A DNA stretch of 35,966 nucleotides from JAXGRD01 sp050946655 (GTDB lineage: Bacteria > Bacillota > Clostridia > Peptostreptococcales > Anaerovoracaceae). This document shows positions 23,745 to 32,554 of the stretch, one piece after another. The DNA is taken from the NCBI GenBank assembly GCA_050946655.1, contig JBMNVE010000012.1, forward strand, positions 1 to 35,966, read 5' to 3'. A program made the translations under genes and the position numbers. The number at the start of each line of letters is the position of its first letter. Within the stretch, counting starts at the first letter, position 1. The notes under the pieces are model-generated. The model was not told the DNA's origin and searched no databases. It was given only the letters and a program-made list of their open reading frames with translations.

Positions 23745-26216
23745 ATGGCTTTATCACCGATGATGCAACAGTATATGGAAATCAAAGAGCAAAACAAGGA
23801 CAGCATCCTGTTCTTTCGGCTGGGTGATTTTTATGAAATGTTCTTCGATGATGCCATTACCGCCTCAAAGGAACTGGAATTGACCTTGACCGGTAAAAAC
23901 TGCGGACTGGAAGAAAGGGCTCCCATGTGCGGAGTCCCTTTTCACAGTTCGGAAACATACATTGCAAAGTTGATCGATAAGGGCTATAAAGTGGCCATCT
24001 GCGAGCAGGTGGAGGATCCGGCAACTACAAAGGGCCTGGTCAAACGAGCAGTTGTCCAGGTGGTCACGCCGGGTACAGTGACCAGCGGCAACATGCTGAG
24101 GGAGAAGGAAAACAATTATATTGCCTCGGTGTACTATGACGGCAGGGCCATCGGTCTTTGCTACTGCGATATCTCCACCGGGGAGATCAATGTAACGGAG
24201 TTTTCCGGCACAACCATGAAGGAGATTCTCAATAACGAGCTGGTGCGCATCGCACCTCGGGAGATCATCATCAATGAGTCAGCCAACGCCTTCGTGGATC
24301 TTGCCGATATCCGAGAGATGACAGACGCGTATTTTACGCCGCTGAACGAACAATATTACCGCCGAGTCTCGGCCAGAAAGAGCATTGAAAGACAGTGGGA
24401 CATCAAAGGCCTCACCGGAATGGGCCTAGAGGATAAGAGGCATGGTGTCCTGGCTCTCGGCGCGCAATTGGCCTACCTGATGGAAACACAGATGCAGAAC
24501 ATGTCTCATCTGACCGGCCCCAACATCTACCAGATCGGCAATTACATGTCTCTGGATAAGGCCACCATACGCAATCTTGAAATCACAGAAACGCTCATGG
24601 AAAAGACCACCGAGGGTTCGCTTTTGGGGGTGCTGGATAAGACCCATACAGCCATGGGCAGTCGTAAGATGAAGAAGTGGCTGAGAGAACCCCTGAACAA
24701 CAGCGGGGAGATCAGAGAGCGGCTGGATGCGGTGGACGCTCTGGTTAATGATCTCATGGGAAGAAACAATATCAAAGAGAGCCTGAAAGCGGTGTACGAT
24801 TTCGAACGACTGTCCGCCAGGATCGCTTGCGGAAATGCCAATGGCAGAGATCTCATCGCCCTGTGCAGCTCTCTCTATGTCTTGCCGGAAATAAAAATGG
24901 ACCTTGAAGACAGTCACAGCAGCTTATTGCGAGAACTGGCAGGGAGCATCGATACATTGACTCAAGTCTTCACCAGCATCGATGCTGCCATCAATGACGA
25001 TCCTCCCTTTACCATCAAAGAAGGGGGCCTTATCAGTGATGGCTACTCAAAAGAGCTGGACGATTTGAAACACTCTATCAAAGATGCAAAGGTTTGGATC
25101 GCTGAACTGGAAGAAAAAGAAAGGGAAAGGACCGGGATCGGCAATCTTAAGGTGGGATACAATAGGGTTTTCGGCTATTACATCGAGATCACCAAATCCA
25201 ATTACGAAAAGATCCCCAACAATTATATCCGCAAACAGACACTCACCAATGCCGAACGATTTATCACCCCTGAACTGAAAGAAATGGAAGGCCTGGTGCA
25301 AAGTGCGGAAGTGAAAATCAATCAGAAGGAGTACGAACTCTTTACGGAACTGAGAGAATACGTCGCCACCTTTATTCCCCAGATCCAAACCACATCGGCG
25401 GCCATATCCGCCATCGATGTTTTGGCCTCTTACGCAGAGGTCAGTGATCGACTGGGTTATGTCAAGCCGGAGATCCACGATGGAGATGAGATCACCATCG
25501 AAAAGGGAAAACATCCTGTCATCGAGCAGACCATCAGTGATGGGATTTTTGTCTCCAATGACACATATATCAACGATACGGACACCTCTATGCTGCTGAT
25601 CACCGGGCCCAACATGTCCGGTAAATCCACGTATATGAGACAGACCGCATTGATCGTACTCATGGCACAGGCCGGCTGCTTTGTTCCTTGTGAGAAGGCC
25701 AGCATCGGTATCGTTGATCGGATCTTTACCAGGATCGGTTCCTCGGATAATCTTGCCGGAGGCCAAAGCACCTTTTTTGTGGAAATGAGCGAACTGGCAT
25801 ATATCCTCAATACGGCTACCACCAAGAGCTTGATCATACTGGATGAGATCGGGCGGGGGACCAGCACATATGATGGGTTATCCATTGCCTTTGCAGTGAC
25901 GGAACATCTGTGCAGAGAGGATCATCAGATCAGGACCCTCTTTGCATCTCACTACCATGAGCTTACCGGCTTGGAGGGAAAGCTCCACGGCTTTAAAAAT
26001 CTCAATGTAGATGTGGCTGAAGAGAATGGGAATATCGTTTTTCTCCATAAGATCGTGGAAGGCTCGGCCAGCAGAAGTTACGGGATCCACGTGGCAAAAT
26101 TGGCCGGAGTGCCAAAGACAGTCCTGGAAAGGGCAGGAGAAAAATTAAAAGAATTGGAAGAGGTCAGTCAGGAATTGAACAGTGAGGAAGGTCATCAAAT
26201 CAGGCTGAAATGGTAA
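23745..26216 (+). CDS. mutS: DNA mismatch repair protein MutS
   Basis: An 823-residue mismatch sensor. The mismatch-binding motif is in LFFRLGDFYEMFFDDA (Phe-x-Glu, residues about 24-39). The Walker A is GPNMSGKST (near 621-629), then DNLAGGQSTFFVEMSE and the Walker B ILDEIGRGTSTYDG and FASHYHELT. The protein ends soon after the dimerisation helices (LEEVSQELNSEEGHQIRLKW tail) and lacks the C-terminal extension with a beta-clamp motif often found in Firmicutes MutS. Only four bases separate it from mutL, which rules out a hidden tail. Confidence 0.97.
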   Translation: MALSPMMQQYMEIKEQNKDSILFFRLGDFYEMFFDDAITASKELELTLTGKNCGLEERAPMCGVPFHSSETYIAKLIDKGYKVAICEQVEDPATTKGLVKRAVVQVVTPGTVTSGNMLREKENNYIASVYYDGRAIGLCYCDISTGEINVTEFSGTTMKEILNNELVRIAPREIIINESANAFVDLADIREMTDAYFTPLNEQYYRRVSARKSIERQWDIKGLTGMGLEDKRHGVLALGAQLAYLMETQMQNMSHLTGPNIYQIGNYMSLDKATIRNLEITETLMEKTTEGSLLGVLDKTHTAMGSRKMKKWLREPLNNSGEIRERLDAVDALVNDLMGRNNIKESLKAVYDFERLSARIACGNANGRDLIALCSSLYVLPEIKMDLEDSHSSLLRELAGSIDTLTQVFTSIDAAINDDPPFTIKEGGLISDGYSKELDDLKHSIKDAKVWIAELEEKERERTGIGNLKVGYNRVFGYYIEITKSNYEKIPNNYIRKQTLTNAERFITPELKEMEGLVQSAEVKINQKEYELFTELREYVATFIPQIQTTSAAISAIDVLASYAEVSDRLGYVKPEIHDGDEITIEKGKHPVIEQTISDGIFVSNDTYINDTDTSMLLITGPNMSGKSTYMRQTALIVLMAQAGCFVPCEKASIGIVDRIFTRIGSSDNLAGGQSTFFVEMSELAYILNTATTKSLIILDEIGRGTSTYDGLSIAFAVTEHLCREDHQIRTLFASHYHELTGLEGKLHGFKNLNVDVAEENGNIVFLHKIVEGSASRSYGIHVAKLAGVPKTVLERAGEKLKELEEVSQELNSEEGHQIRLKW

Positions 26217-26220
26217 TAAA

Positions 26221-27981
26221 ATGATTCGTATACTAGAAAAAAAAGTTGCTGATAAAATCGCGGCGGGGGAAGTGGTGGACAGACCACTTTCTGTCGTTAA
26301 AGAACTGGTGGAAAATGCCATCGATGCGGGGGCCACCTCCATCGTTTGCGAAATTGAAAAGGGCGGGAAATCCTACATCAGAGTGACTGACAATGGATCG
26401 GGGATCCCGGAAAAGGATGTAGAAACTGCCTTTCTTCGCCATGCTACCAGCAAGATCTCGTCGGCAGAAGACCTGGACCACATCGGCACCCTTGGCTTTC
26501 GAGGAGAGGCCCTGGCCAGTATTGCTGCAGTGGCCAGAGTAGAGATGATCACCAGAACAGAACAAGAAAAAACAGGAGTCAGGCTCACCATAGAAGGGGG
26601 AGAGATCATCCAAAGAGAGGCATTGGGCTGTGAAGAAGGAACCACCATCATTGTTTCCGATCTCTTCTACAATACCCCGGCTCGGTTGAAATTCATGAAG
26701 TCCGACGGGGCCGAAAGCACACTGATCGTGGATTTCATTTCCCGCATGGCTCTAGCTTATCCAAAGATCAAGATGCGCATGGTGAACAATCAGAACATTT
26801 TGTTCTCAACAAGGGGGGACGGAGATCTGAGAAGGAGCATCATGACGGTGGGGGCCGGCGGCAGCAATGAAGGACTTTTGCCGGTAAAATGGCAGGACGC
26901 CGATCTTCGCCTTACCGGATATGTTTCCGGCCCGGGAGAAACCAGAGCATCCCGAAGAAATCAGATCTATTTTGTCAATGGCAGAACAGTACAGAATAAA
27001 ACTCTGGAAAAGGCAGTGGATGCCGCCTATAAGGAGCGATTGTTTGAGGGCAGACATCCCATCGTTTATCTCTTCCTTGAACTATCGCCGGAAAAACTGG
27101 ATGTAAATATCCACCCCAACAAGAGAGAAGTTCGCTTCCATGACGAAGGATCCATCGGCGAATTTGTAAAAGAAGCTTTAGCGGTAGCCCTGACCACCAG
27201 GGAAGCCCTTCCTCAAATTCGGGAAAAGGCTCTGCCCCCTTCTGTTGGAAAAAAAATCACCCATCAACCCTTCCGAACAGAAAAAAGCGCTGCACCGGAA
27301 ACACAAGTAAACGTAAAACAAATATTGTCAACATTTAGGGAAGAGAATAAGAAGATCGCCGAAAAGGCTGCGGAGTTTCAAAGGGAACCGCTACCTTCGA
27401 ACCTGAGCAAACCCTTTGATTTCGACGAATTGAGCATTTTGGGGGTGATTTTTGACACCTATATCATGCTCCGAGATGAGGACACTTTTTATCTCGTGGA
27501 CCAACATGCTGCCCATGAGCGGATCTACTTTGAAAAAATCATGGCTTCCTATCATAGGGAAGATGCTCCCAGGCAAGAGATCATGGTTCCCATCGTATTT
27601 GATGCTCACTTTCAGCAGGATGATTGGAAGGATGCCCTGAAGCGTTTCGGTTTTTCCGTGAGAGAGTTTGGCCCCCATTCCTTCGCAGTCCATGGCATCC
27701 CCATCTTTATGGACATAAGCGGTGCGGAAAAATTCCTGTTGGATTTTGTGGATGCTGTCCATGAGGGCACAGACTTTGAAAGCCGGGATGTGATCTTATC
27801 CATCGCCACCAGGGCGTGTAAACAAGCGGTAAAAGGCGGTGATGTCCTGTCTTCCCAAGAAACAGAGCATCTGATCACAGATTTATCTCGCTGCGAAAAC
27901 CCCTTTTCCTGTCCCCATGGAAGGCCAACCTTTATCCGCATGACCAAACAGGAAATCGAGCGTAAATTCAAGAGGACTTAA
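26221..27981 (+). CDS. mutL: DNA mismatch repair endonuclease MutL
   Basis: A 586-residue protein with an N-terminal GHKL ATPase (VVKELVENAIDAGA, DNGSGIPEKD, GTLGFRGEALASIAAV) and a C-terminal dimerisation and nuclease domain. The endonuclease motif DQHAAHERIYFE (DQHAxxExxxxE) is intact, as are ACKQAVKGGD and CPHGRP, so this is a nicking MutL, as in bacteria without MutH. The linker (about 330-400) is variable. It starts four bases after mutS with a weak ribosome binding site, which suggests coupling, and is followed by miaA. Confidence 0.97.
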   Translation: MIRILEKKVADKIAAGEVVDRPLSVVKELVENAIDAGATSIVCEIEKGGKSYIRVTDNGSGIPEKDVETAFLRHATSKISSAEDLDHIGTLGFRGEALASIAAVARVEMITRTEQEKTGVRLTIEGGEIIQREALGCEEGTTIIVSDLFYNTPARLKFMKSDGAESTLIVDFISRMALAYPKIKMRMVNNQNILFSTRGDGDLRRSIMTVGAGGSNEGLLPVKWQDADLRLTGYVSGPGETRASRRNQIYFVNGRTVQNKTLEKAVDAAYKERLFEGRHPIVYLFLELSPEKLDVNIHPNKREVRFHDEGSIGEFVKEALAVALTTREALPQIREKALPPSVGKKITHQPFRTEKSAAPETQVNVKQILSTFREENKKIAEKAAEFQREPLPSNLSKPFDFDELSILGVIFDTYIMLRDEDTFYLVDQHAAHERIYFEKIMASYHREDAPRQEIMVPIVFDAHFQQDDWKDALKRFGFSVREFGPHSFAVHGIPIFMDISGAEKFLLDFVDAVHEGTDFESRDVILSIATRACKQAVKGGDVLSSQETEHLITDLSRCENPFSCPHGRPTFIRMTKQEIERKFKRT

Positions 27982-27983
27982 CC

Positions 27984-28913
27984 ATGAAAAGTATTGCTGT
28001 ACTCACGGGGCCCACGGCAGTGGGAAAGACCTTCTATTCCCTCGGTCTTGCAAAGGCTCTTGACGGAGAGATCGTATCCTGCGATTCCATGCAGCTATAC
28101 AGGTTCATGGATATCGGCAGTGCCAAGCCATCCAAAGAAGAGATGGTGCAAGTCAAACATCACCTCATCGATGCTGTGGACCCTAGGGATAGTTTCTCGG
28201 CGGCTAAATATCAGGGGATGGCAAAAAAAGCCATCGAGGATATTCTGGATAGAGGAAAATTCCCCATCGTCACAGGCGGGACGGGACTTTATCTCAACTC
28301 CCTGTTATACGATATGGACTTCGGACCTGTTCCTACCGACGAGGAGTTTCGGCAGAGCTTATTTATGTTGTTGGAAGAAAAGGGGAAAGAGGCCCTCTAT
28401 GAACGCCTCCTACGGGCGGATCCGGCAGCGGCCCAGCGGATCCATCCCAATAATGTAAAGCGGGTGATCCGGGCTTTAGAAGCCATAGAAAAGGGAGAAG
28501 AACCCCTCCGAGATTTCAATCGGGTGGTGAAAAAGACGGAAGATTATCAGGTGATCCTCATGGGGCTGAATCGGCCGAGAAGCCAGCTTTATCAGCGGAT
28601 CAACCGGCGGGTGGATATTCTCATGGAGAAGGGGCTGGCCCAAGAGGTCAAATCACTCCTTTCCATGGGGTTGACGGAGGAACATATCTCCATGAAGGGG
28701 ATAGGATATAAGGAGCTGATCGACTATTATCTGGGCAGAAGCGGTTTGGATGAGGCGGTGGAGCGGATCAAAAAAAATACCAGACACTATGCCAAACGGC
28801 AGTTGACTTGGTTCAAAAGATACGAGGAAATGAAGTGGTTTCATCTTGATCAATATAACGGGGAAGAAGAGGCCTTGGAGGATATTGTACAATGGGTCAA
28901 AGCAAAAAGATAA
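27984..28913 (+). CDS. miaA: tRNA dimethylallyltransferase
   Basis: A 309-residue enzyme adding a dimethylallyl group to A37 of tRNAs that read UNN codons. The P-loop is TGPTAVGKT (residues 8-16), followed by CDSMQLYRFMDIGSAKPS, VTGGTGLYLNSLLY and the C-terminal NTRHYAKRQLTWFKR. It needs DMAPP, which the MEP pathway (dxs, here at 19856) supplies. The start follows mutL by two bases with a GAGGA site. Its last 22 bases overlap the Xer-like gene. In many Clostridia hfq follows miaA; it is absent here. Confidence 0.97.
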   Translation: MKSIAVLTGPTAVGKTFYSLGLAKALDGEIVSCDSMQLYRFMDIGSAKPSKEEMVQVKHHLIDAVDPRDSFSAAKYQGMAKKAIEDILDRGKFPIVTGGTGLYLNSLLYDMDFGPVPTDEEFRQSLFMLLEEKGKEALYERLLRADPAAAQRIHPNNVKRVIRALEAIEKGEEPLRDFNRVVKKTEDYQVILMGLNRPRSQLYQRINRRVDILMEKGLAQEVKSLLSMGLTEEHISMKGIGYKELIDYYLGRSGLDEAVERIKKNTRHYAKRQLTWFKRYEEMKWFHLDQYNGEEEALEDIVQWVKAKR

Positions 28914-30037
28914 AAATCCATAACAAGAGCGACAAGCCGGATAATATCGTCATGAAGGAACACGAGATCATGACCAAGTGCAAGGCGCTGGAAAAGGAGT
29001 TGCCTCCGTTTATGGGAGGATTCTTTGCCTACCTCAAAGGAAATGTCCTACCCATGACCAGACTGGCGTATCTCCAGGATATCACATTTTTTTGCAAATA
29101 CCTGGTAGAGGAAACCCCATTGACCGGCGGAAGTGAGCCAAGGAAGATCACCGCCAAGGAGTTCGATGCCATCAAGGGGGTAGATGTGAACATCTTCCTG
29201 GACTACTGCAGGCAGTATGAAAAGGAAACGGAAAATGCCATCTACGTCTATGAAAACAACAACAAGACTTTGGCCAGAAAAAAATCCTCCATCTCTGTAT
29301 TGTTTAAACAACTATATCGAGATGAGATCCTGAGCAAAAATATCACCGATAGCTTTGATCCCATTCGTGTCCCCAAGGCGGAGGAAAGGGAAATCAAGGC
29401 TCTTCAGGATGATGAAGTCATGGTGATGCTGGATGCGGTAAGCACCGGTGCCGGCTTGACCAAGAAGGAGCATCAGTTTTGGGAAAAGACGAAACTGCGG
29501 GATAAAGCCATACTTATCCTCTTCCTCACCTATGGGCTGCGCCTTTCCGAGTTGCAGCAACTGAACGTCAGCTCCTTTAACTTCAGCAGAGGGGAATACA
29601 CCATTTACAGAAAGCGAGGGAAGGAGTCTACCATGCCGTTGAATCAGTCTGTCACCCAGGTGGTCATGGAATACATCGACCTGGAGCGTTCCATTATTGC
29701 AACGGAAGAGGAAGACGCCCTGTTTCTGTCCCTGCAGGGCAGGCGGATCACCGAGCGTCAGATCCGTGAACTGGTGAAGAAATATACTGCCATCGGGATG
29801 AAAACCTCTCGCAGCGCCGGCTACAGCCCCCACAAGCTGCGAGCCACCACGGCCACCAGCCTCATCCAGAGGGGGAACTCCATCTTTGATGTACAAGCTC
29901 TGCTGGACCACGAACAAGTGACCACCACCCAGCTGTATGCAAGACATAAAATGAATGTAAAGCGTGATTTGGTGAAGAATATGGAATGGGAAACAGAAAG
30001 AAAAGGAAAGGACCATAAAGATCATGACGATGAATAA
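28892..30037 (+). CDS. Tyrosine recombinase, Xer-like
   Basis: A 381-residue tyrosine recombinase. A SAM-like N-terminal DNA-binding domain (about 35-150) precedes the catalytic domain with Arg217 (LTYGLRLSEL), Lys244 (KRGKEST), His314-Lys-Leu-Arg317 (YSPHKLRATTAT), His340 (LLDHEQVTTTQ) and the nucleophile Tyr349 (TTQLYARH). It is longer than XerC/XerD (about 300), with about 30 extra N-terminal charged residues. It overlaps miaA by 22 bases and the next gene by 14, so it is embedded in a housekeeping operon and is unlikely to belong to a mobile element. It could be a chromosome-dimer-resolving Xer or an uncharacterised clostridial paralogue. Confidence 0.88.
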   Translation: MGQSKKIKIHNKSDKPDNIVMKEHEIMTKCKALEKELPPFMGGFFAYLKGNVLPMTRLAYLQDITFFCKYLVEETPLTGGSEPRKITAKEFDAIKGVDVNIFLDYCRQYEKETENAIYVYENNNKTLARKKSSISVLFKQLYRDEILSKNITDSFDPIRVPKAEEREIKALQDDEVMVMLDAVSTGAGLTKKEHQFWEKTKLRDKAILILFLTYGLRLSELQQLNVSSFNFSRGEYTIYRKRGKESTMPLNQSVTQVVMEYIDLERSIIATEEEDALFLSLQGRRITERQIRELVKKYTAIGMKTSRSAGYSPHKLRATTATSLIQRGNSIFDVQALLDHEQVTTTQLYARHKMNVKRDLVKNMEWETERKGKDHKDHDDE

Positions 30038-31328
30038 AGAGACCATTACAGATAAACTATTACAGGAAGAAATGGACATCGACCCCAAGGTACTGAACCT
30101 GGTGTCAGAAGCTGAAAAAGAGGTTTCTGTTCACTTTTCACACCTGGATGATGTGATGACCTATAACCAATATAAAGTGCTGGATGCCTTTCAAAAAAAC
30201 AGGATCAGCGATTCTCATTTCAATTGGACAACCGGATACGGTTACAATGACATGGGAAGAGAGGCTTTGGAAAAAGTCTATGCAGATATTTTTCGGACGG
30301 AGGAAGCCTTAGTGCGCCCCATCATCGTCAACGGGACCCATGCCTTGACCCTGACCCTCATGGGGGTGTTACGCCCGGGAGATGAGCTGATCTACTGCAC
30401 CGGCGCGCCCTACGATACCTTAGAGGAAGTCATCGGTATACGAGGAGAAGGGAAGGGCTCCTTGAAGGAATACGGTGTTACTTACAGGGAGATTCCCTTG
30501 ACCGATCAAGGGACCATCGACCTGGAAGCGTTGAAGGATGCCATCGGACCCAAGACCAGGATGGTGAGCATCCAGCGTGCGACCGGCTATGGTTGGAGAA
30601 AAGCTGTCACGTTGGATGAAATAGAGGAGTGTACGGCTCTGGTCAAGTCCATCAACCCCAATATCGTCACCATGGCGGATAATTGCTACGGGGAATTTTT
30701 AGAAACCAAGGAACCCACCCAGGTGGGCATCGATGTTCTGGCCGGTTCCCTCATCAAAAATCCCGGAGGAGGAATCGCCCTATCCGGTGGCTATATTGCG
30801 GGACGAAAGGATCTCATCGATACCATATCCTACCGCATGACTTCTCCCGGCATCGGAGGAGAATGCGGACTCATGTTTGACCAGACCAGAACCATGCTCC
30901 AGGGGCTCTTCCTTGCACCCAAAACCGTAAACGGAGCGGTGAAAGGCGCCGTTCTGTGCGGAAAGGTTTTTGAAAAACTTGGCTATGAAATATGTCCCAA
31001 GGCGGAAGATATACGAAGCGACATCATTCAGGCGGTAAAGTTAAGGGGGCCTGAGGCCGTCATCGCTTTCTGTGAAGGGATACAGGCGGCGGCTCCTATC
31101 GACGCACACGTTACCCCTATCCCCTGGGAGATGCCCGGTTATGAAGATCCGGTCATTATGGCGGCAGGAGCCTTTATCCAAGGGTCATCCATCGAACTGA
31201 GCGCCGATGCACCCATCAGGGAGCCATACATCGTCTACTTCCAGGGCGGTCTCACTTATGAGCACTCTAAATTTGGTGTGATCAAAGCGCTACAAAGCCT
31301 TTATCGCAAGGGAATCATTATGCTATAA
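30024..31328 (+). CDS. Methionine gamma-lyase-like PLP protein (YnbB / aluminium-resistance family)
   Basis: A 434-residue fold-type I PLP protein. The predicted Schiff-base Lys245 lies in GSLIKNPGGGIALSGGYIAG, and TTGYGYNDMGREALEKVYADIF and RATGYGWR are family-specific. The family is annotated as methionine gamma-lyase-like or aluminium resistance protein but has no well-established reaction. The position downstream of mutL/miaA is typical for Firmicutes. It overlaps the Xer-like gene by 14 bases. Its stop codon sits inside a TATAAT sequence that might serve the following gene. Confidence 0.88.
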   Translation: MTMNKETITDKLLQEEMDIDPKVLNLVSEAEKEVSVHFSHLDDVMTYNQYKVLDAFQKNRISDSHFNWTTGYGYNDMGREALEKVYADIFRTEEALVRPIIVNGTHALTLTLMGVLRPGDELIYCTGAPYDTLEEVIGIRGEGKGSLKEYGVTYREIPLTDQGTIDLEALKDAIGPKTRMVSIQRATGYGWRKAVTLDEIEECTALVKSINPNIVTMADNCYGEFLETKEPTQVGIDVLAGSLIKNPGGGIALSGGYIAGRKDLIDTISYRMTSPGIGGECGLMFDQTRTMLQGLFLAPKTVNGAVKGAVLCGKVFEKLGYEICPKAEDIRSDIIQAVKLRGPEAVIAFCEGIQAAAPIDAHVTPIPWEMPGYEDPVIMAAGAFIQGSSIELSADAPIREPYIVYFQGGLTYEHSKFGVIKALQSLYRKGIIML

Positions 31329-31338
31329 TATAAGTATC

Positions 31339-32091
31339 ATGAATCAGAAAAGGCGAGAATTAAGAGAGAGATTAAGAAAGAAAAAGGCGCAAAAGCAACT
31401 GACCTTGACCATATTCAAGTTTGTCCTGCTGATCATTATCCTGGTGGGGGTACCTTTGTATGTCTACTTTTTTCAGAGGGACTTTCTCCAGGAAATGTCC
31501 AGCCTGAAAACCGTTAAGGCGTACCTATCCAAATATCAGACCCAGAGCATTTTCGTCTATATTGCAGCTCAGGCCGTTCAAATCATCATTTCCCTGATCC
31601 CGGGGCAGTGGCTACAAATCGCTGCCGGCTATCTCTACGGCTTCTGGCTGGGATACTTGTATTCCGTTATCGGTGCGACCATCGGAACGGTGATCACCTA
31701 TTACTTGGCTAAAATTCTCGGCAGGGATGCCATTGCCCTGTTCTTCGGAGAAGAAAGATTCCGAAAATACAGGGCAAAAATTACCAGTAAGAAGGGGATG
31801 GTGGCCATCTTCATCATCTTCCTGATTCCCGGTGTCCCGAAGGACCTGTGCAATTATGTGGCAGGCATATCCAATGTAGGCTTGAGAGCCTTTCTTATCG
31901 TTTCACTCATCGGAAGGACGCCGGGCATGATGGCAAGCCTCCTTATCGGTAAGCAGATCAATTTGGGTGGATACAGCGGTGCCATCGTCATCGCTGTCAT
32001 CGCTGTCATCCTCTTTATTTTCGGAGTGATTTTCCGAGAAAAAGTCTTCCACATCGTGGATAAGGCCTACGATAAGCTGATGAAGTTATAA
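31339..32091 (+). CDS. TVP38/TMEM64 family (VTT domain) membrane protein
   Basis: A 250-residue integral membrane protein. A very basic N-terminus (about residues 3-19, RRELRERLRKKK) precedes a first helix (LTIFKFVLLIIILVGVPLYV), and there are about five to six helices overall. The VTT/DedA-like core has LIPGQWLQIAAGYLYG, GATIGTVITYYLAKILGR and the re-entrant FLIPGVPKDLCNYVAG. Members act as lipid scramblases or in membrane homeostasis; the bacterial role is poorly defined. The ATG at 31339 has no Shine-Dalgarno sequence and is 10 bases after the preceding stop; an extended -10 element (TGCTATAAT, 31321-31329) lies just before it. Confidence 0.85.
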   Translation: MNQKRRELRERLRKKKAQKQLTLTIFKFVLLIIILVGVPLYVYFFQRDFLQEMSSLKTVKAYLSKYQTQSIFVYIAAQAVQIIISLIPGQWLQIAAGYLYGFWLGYLYSVIGATIGTVITYYLAKILGRDAIALFFGEERFRKYRAKITSKKGMVAIFIIFLIPGVPKDLCNYVAGISNVGLRAFLIVSLIGRTPGMMASLLIGKQINLGGYSGAIVIAVIAVILFIFGVIFREKVFHIVDKAYDKLMKL

Positions 32092-32098
32092 ATTCACA

Positions 32099-32127
32099 TT
32101 GACATCCATCTATATGATAGGTATACT
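32099..32127 (+). promoter_or_regulatory. Sigma-A promoter of the ars-like operon
   Basis: TTGACA (32099-32104), a 17-base spacer and TATACT (32122-32127) form a strong housekeeping promoter 24 bases before the ArsR-type start. A short symmetric CTAT-ATG-ATAG element sits in the spacer and may be part of an operator. Confidence 0.8.
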
Positions 32128-32150
32128 GTGGTCATAGGTGGAGGAATGTG

Positions 32151-32468
32151 ATGAGTTATCGAGAAGATGTAAAGTTGATGAAGGCATTAGCAGATGAAAA
32201 TCGTCTGGCCATACTGGAAATGCTCCAACAAGAAGAAAAATGCGCTTGCGTGATTTTGGAAGAGCTTCATATCACCCAGCCGACCTTATCTCACCATATG
32301 AAAATACTATGTGAAAGTGGCATTGTAGATAGTTGTAAGGATGGGAAATGGATGCATTATTCCATCTCCTTTGAAGGAAGCAAGAAACTGAAGACACTAA
32401 TTGATAAATACACCATCGATGACTGTCAAATTGACGGTTATAGAAAGTGTCACTTCTGCAAAGAATAG
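32151..32468 (+). CDS. arsR: ArsR/SmtB family metalloregulator
   Basis: A repressor of about 105 residues with a winged helix: VKLMKALADENRLAILEML, then ITQPTLSHHMKILCESGIV as the recognition helix, then a wing (SCKDGKWMHYSIS). The pair Cys-Ala-Cys in EEKCACVILEEL lies where E. coli-type ArsR has its As(III)-binding Cys-Val-Cys, which supports arsenite or antimonite sensing. An extra C-terminal CHFC could add metal ligands. GTG 32148 and ATG 32151 are both possible; ATG is preferred by its six-base spacing from GGAGG (32140-32144). It probably represses its own operon with the permease and reductase downstream. Confidence 0.88.
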   Translation: MSYREDVKLMKALADENRLAILEMLQQEEKCACVILEELHITQPTLSHHMKILCESGIVDSCKDGKWMHYSISFEGSKKLKTLIDKYTIDDCQIDGYRKCHFCKE

Positions 32469-32471
32469 GAA

Positions 32472-32498
32472 AGAAGGGCAATAATAGATTGCCTTTCT
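32472..32498 (+). terminator. Hairpin between arsR and the permease gene
   Basis: An 11-bp stem with one G-T pair (32472-32482 with 32488-32498) and a 5-nt loop lies just past the arsR stop. Only CTTTCTCATT follows, so it is a weak terminator at best. It may attenuate read-through or stabilise the arsR mRNA. Confidence 0.45.
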
Positions 32499-32515
32499 CA
32501 TTGACATAAACATAG

Positions 32516-32531
32516 ATACATTTGAATGTAT
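32516..32531 (+). promoter_or_regulatory. Candidate ArsR-type operator upstream of the permease gene
   Basis: ATACATT-TG-AATGTAT is a perfect 7-bp inverted repeat with a 2-base centre, resembling ArsR/CadC-type operators. It lies 10 bases after a TTGACA (32501-32506) that repeats the CATTGACAT context of the arsR promoter. No well-spaced -10 is evident, but TATAAA (32529-32534) overlaps the repeat. It suggests a second regulated promoter for permease and reductase. Confidence 0.5.
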
Positions 32532-32554
32532 AAATATATAAAGGAAATAGAAGA

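Noticed and set aside
28892..30037. Xer-like recombinase as a sign of an integrated phage or genomic island
   Set aside because: It overlaps miaA and the methionine gamma-lyase-like gene, and no phage genes, att sites or repeats are around it.
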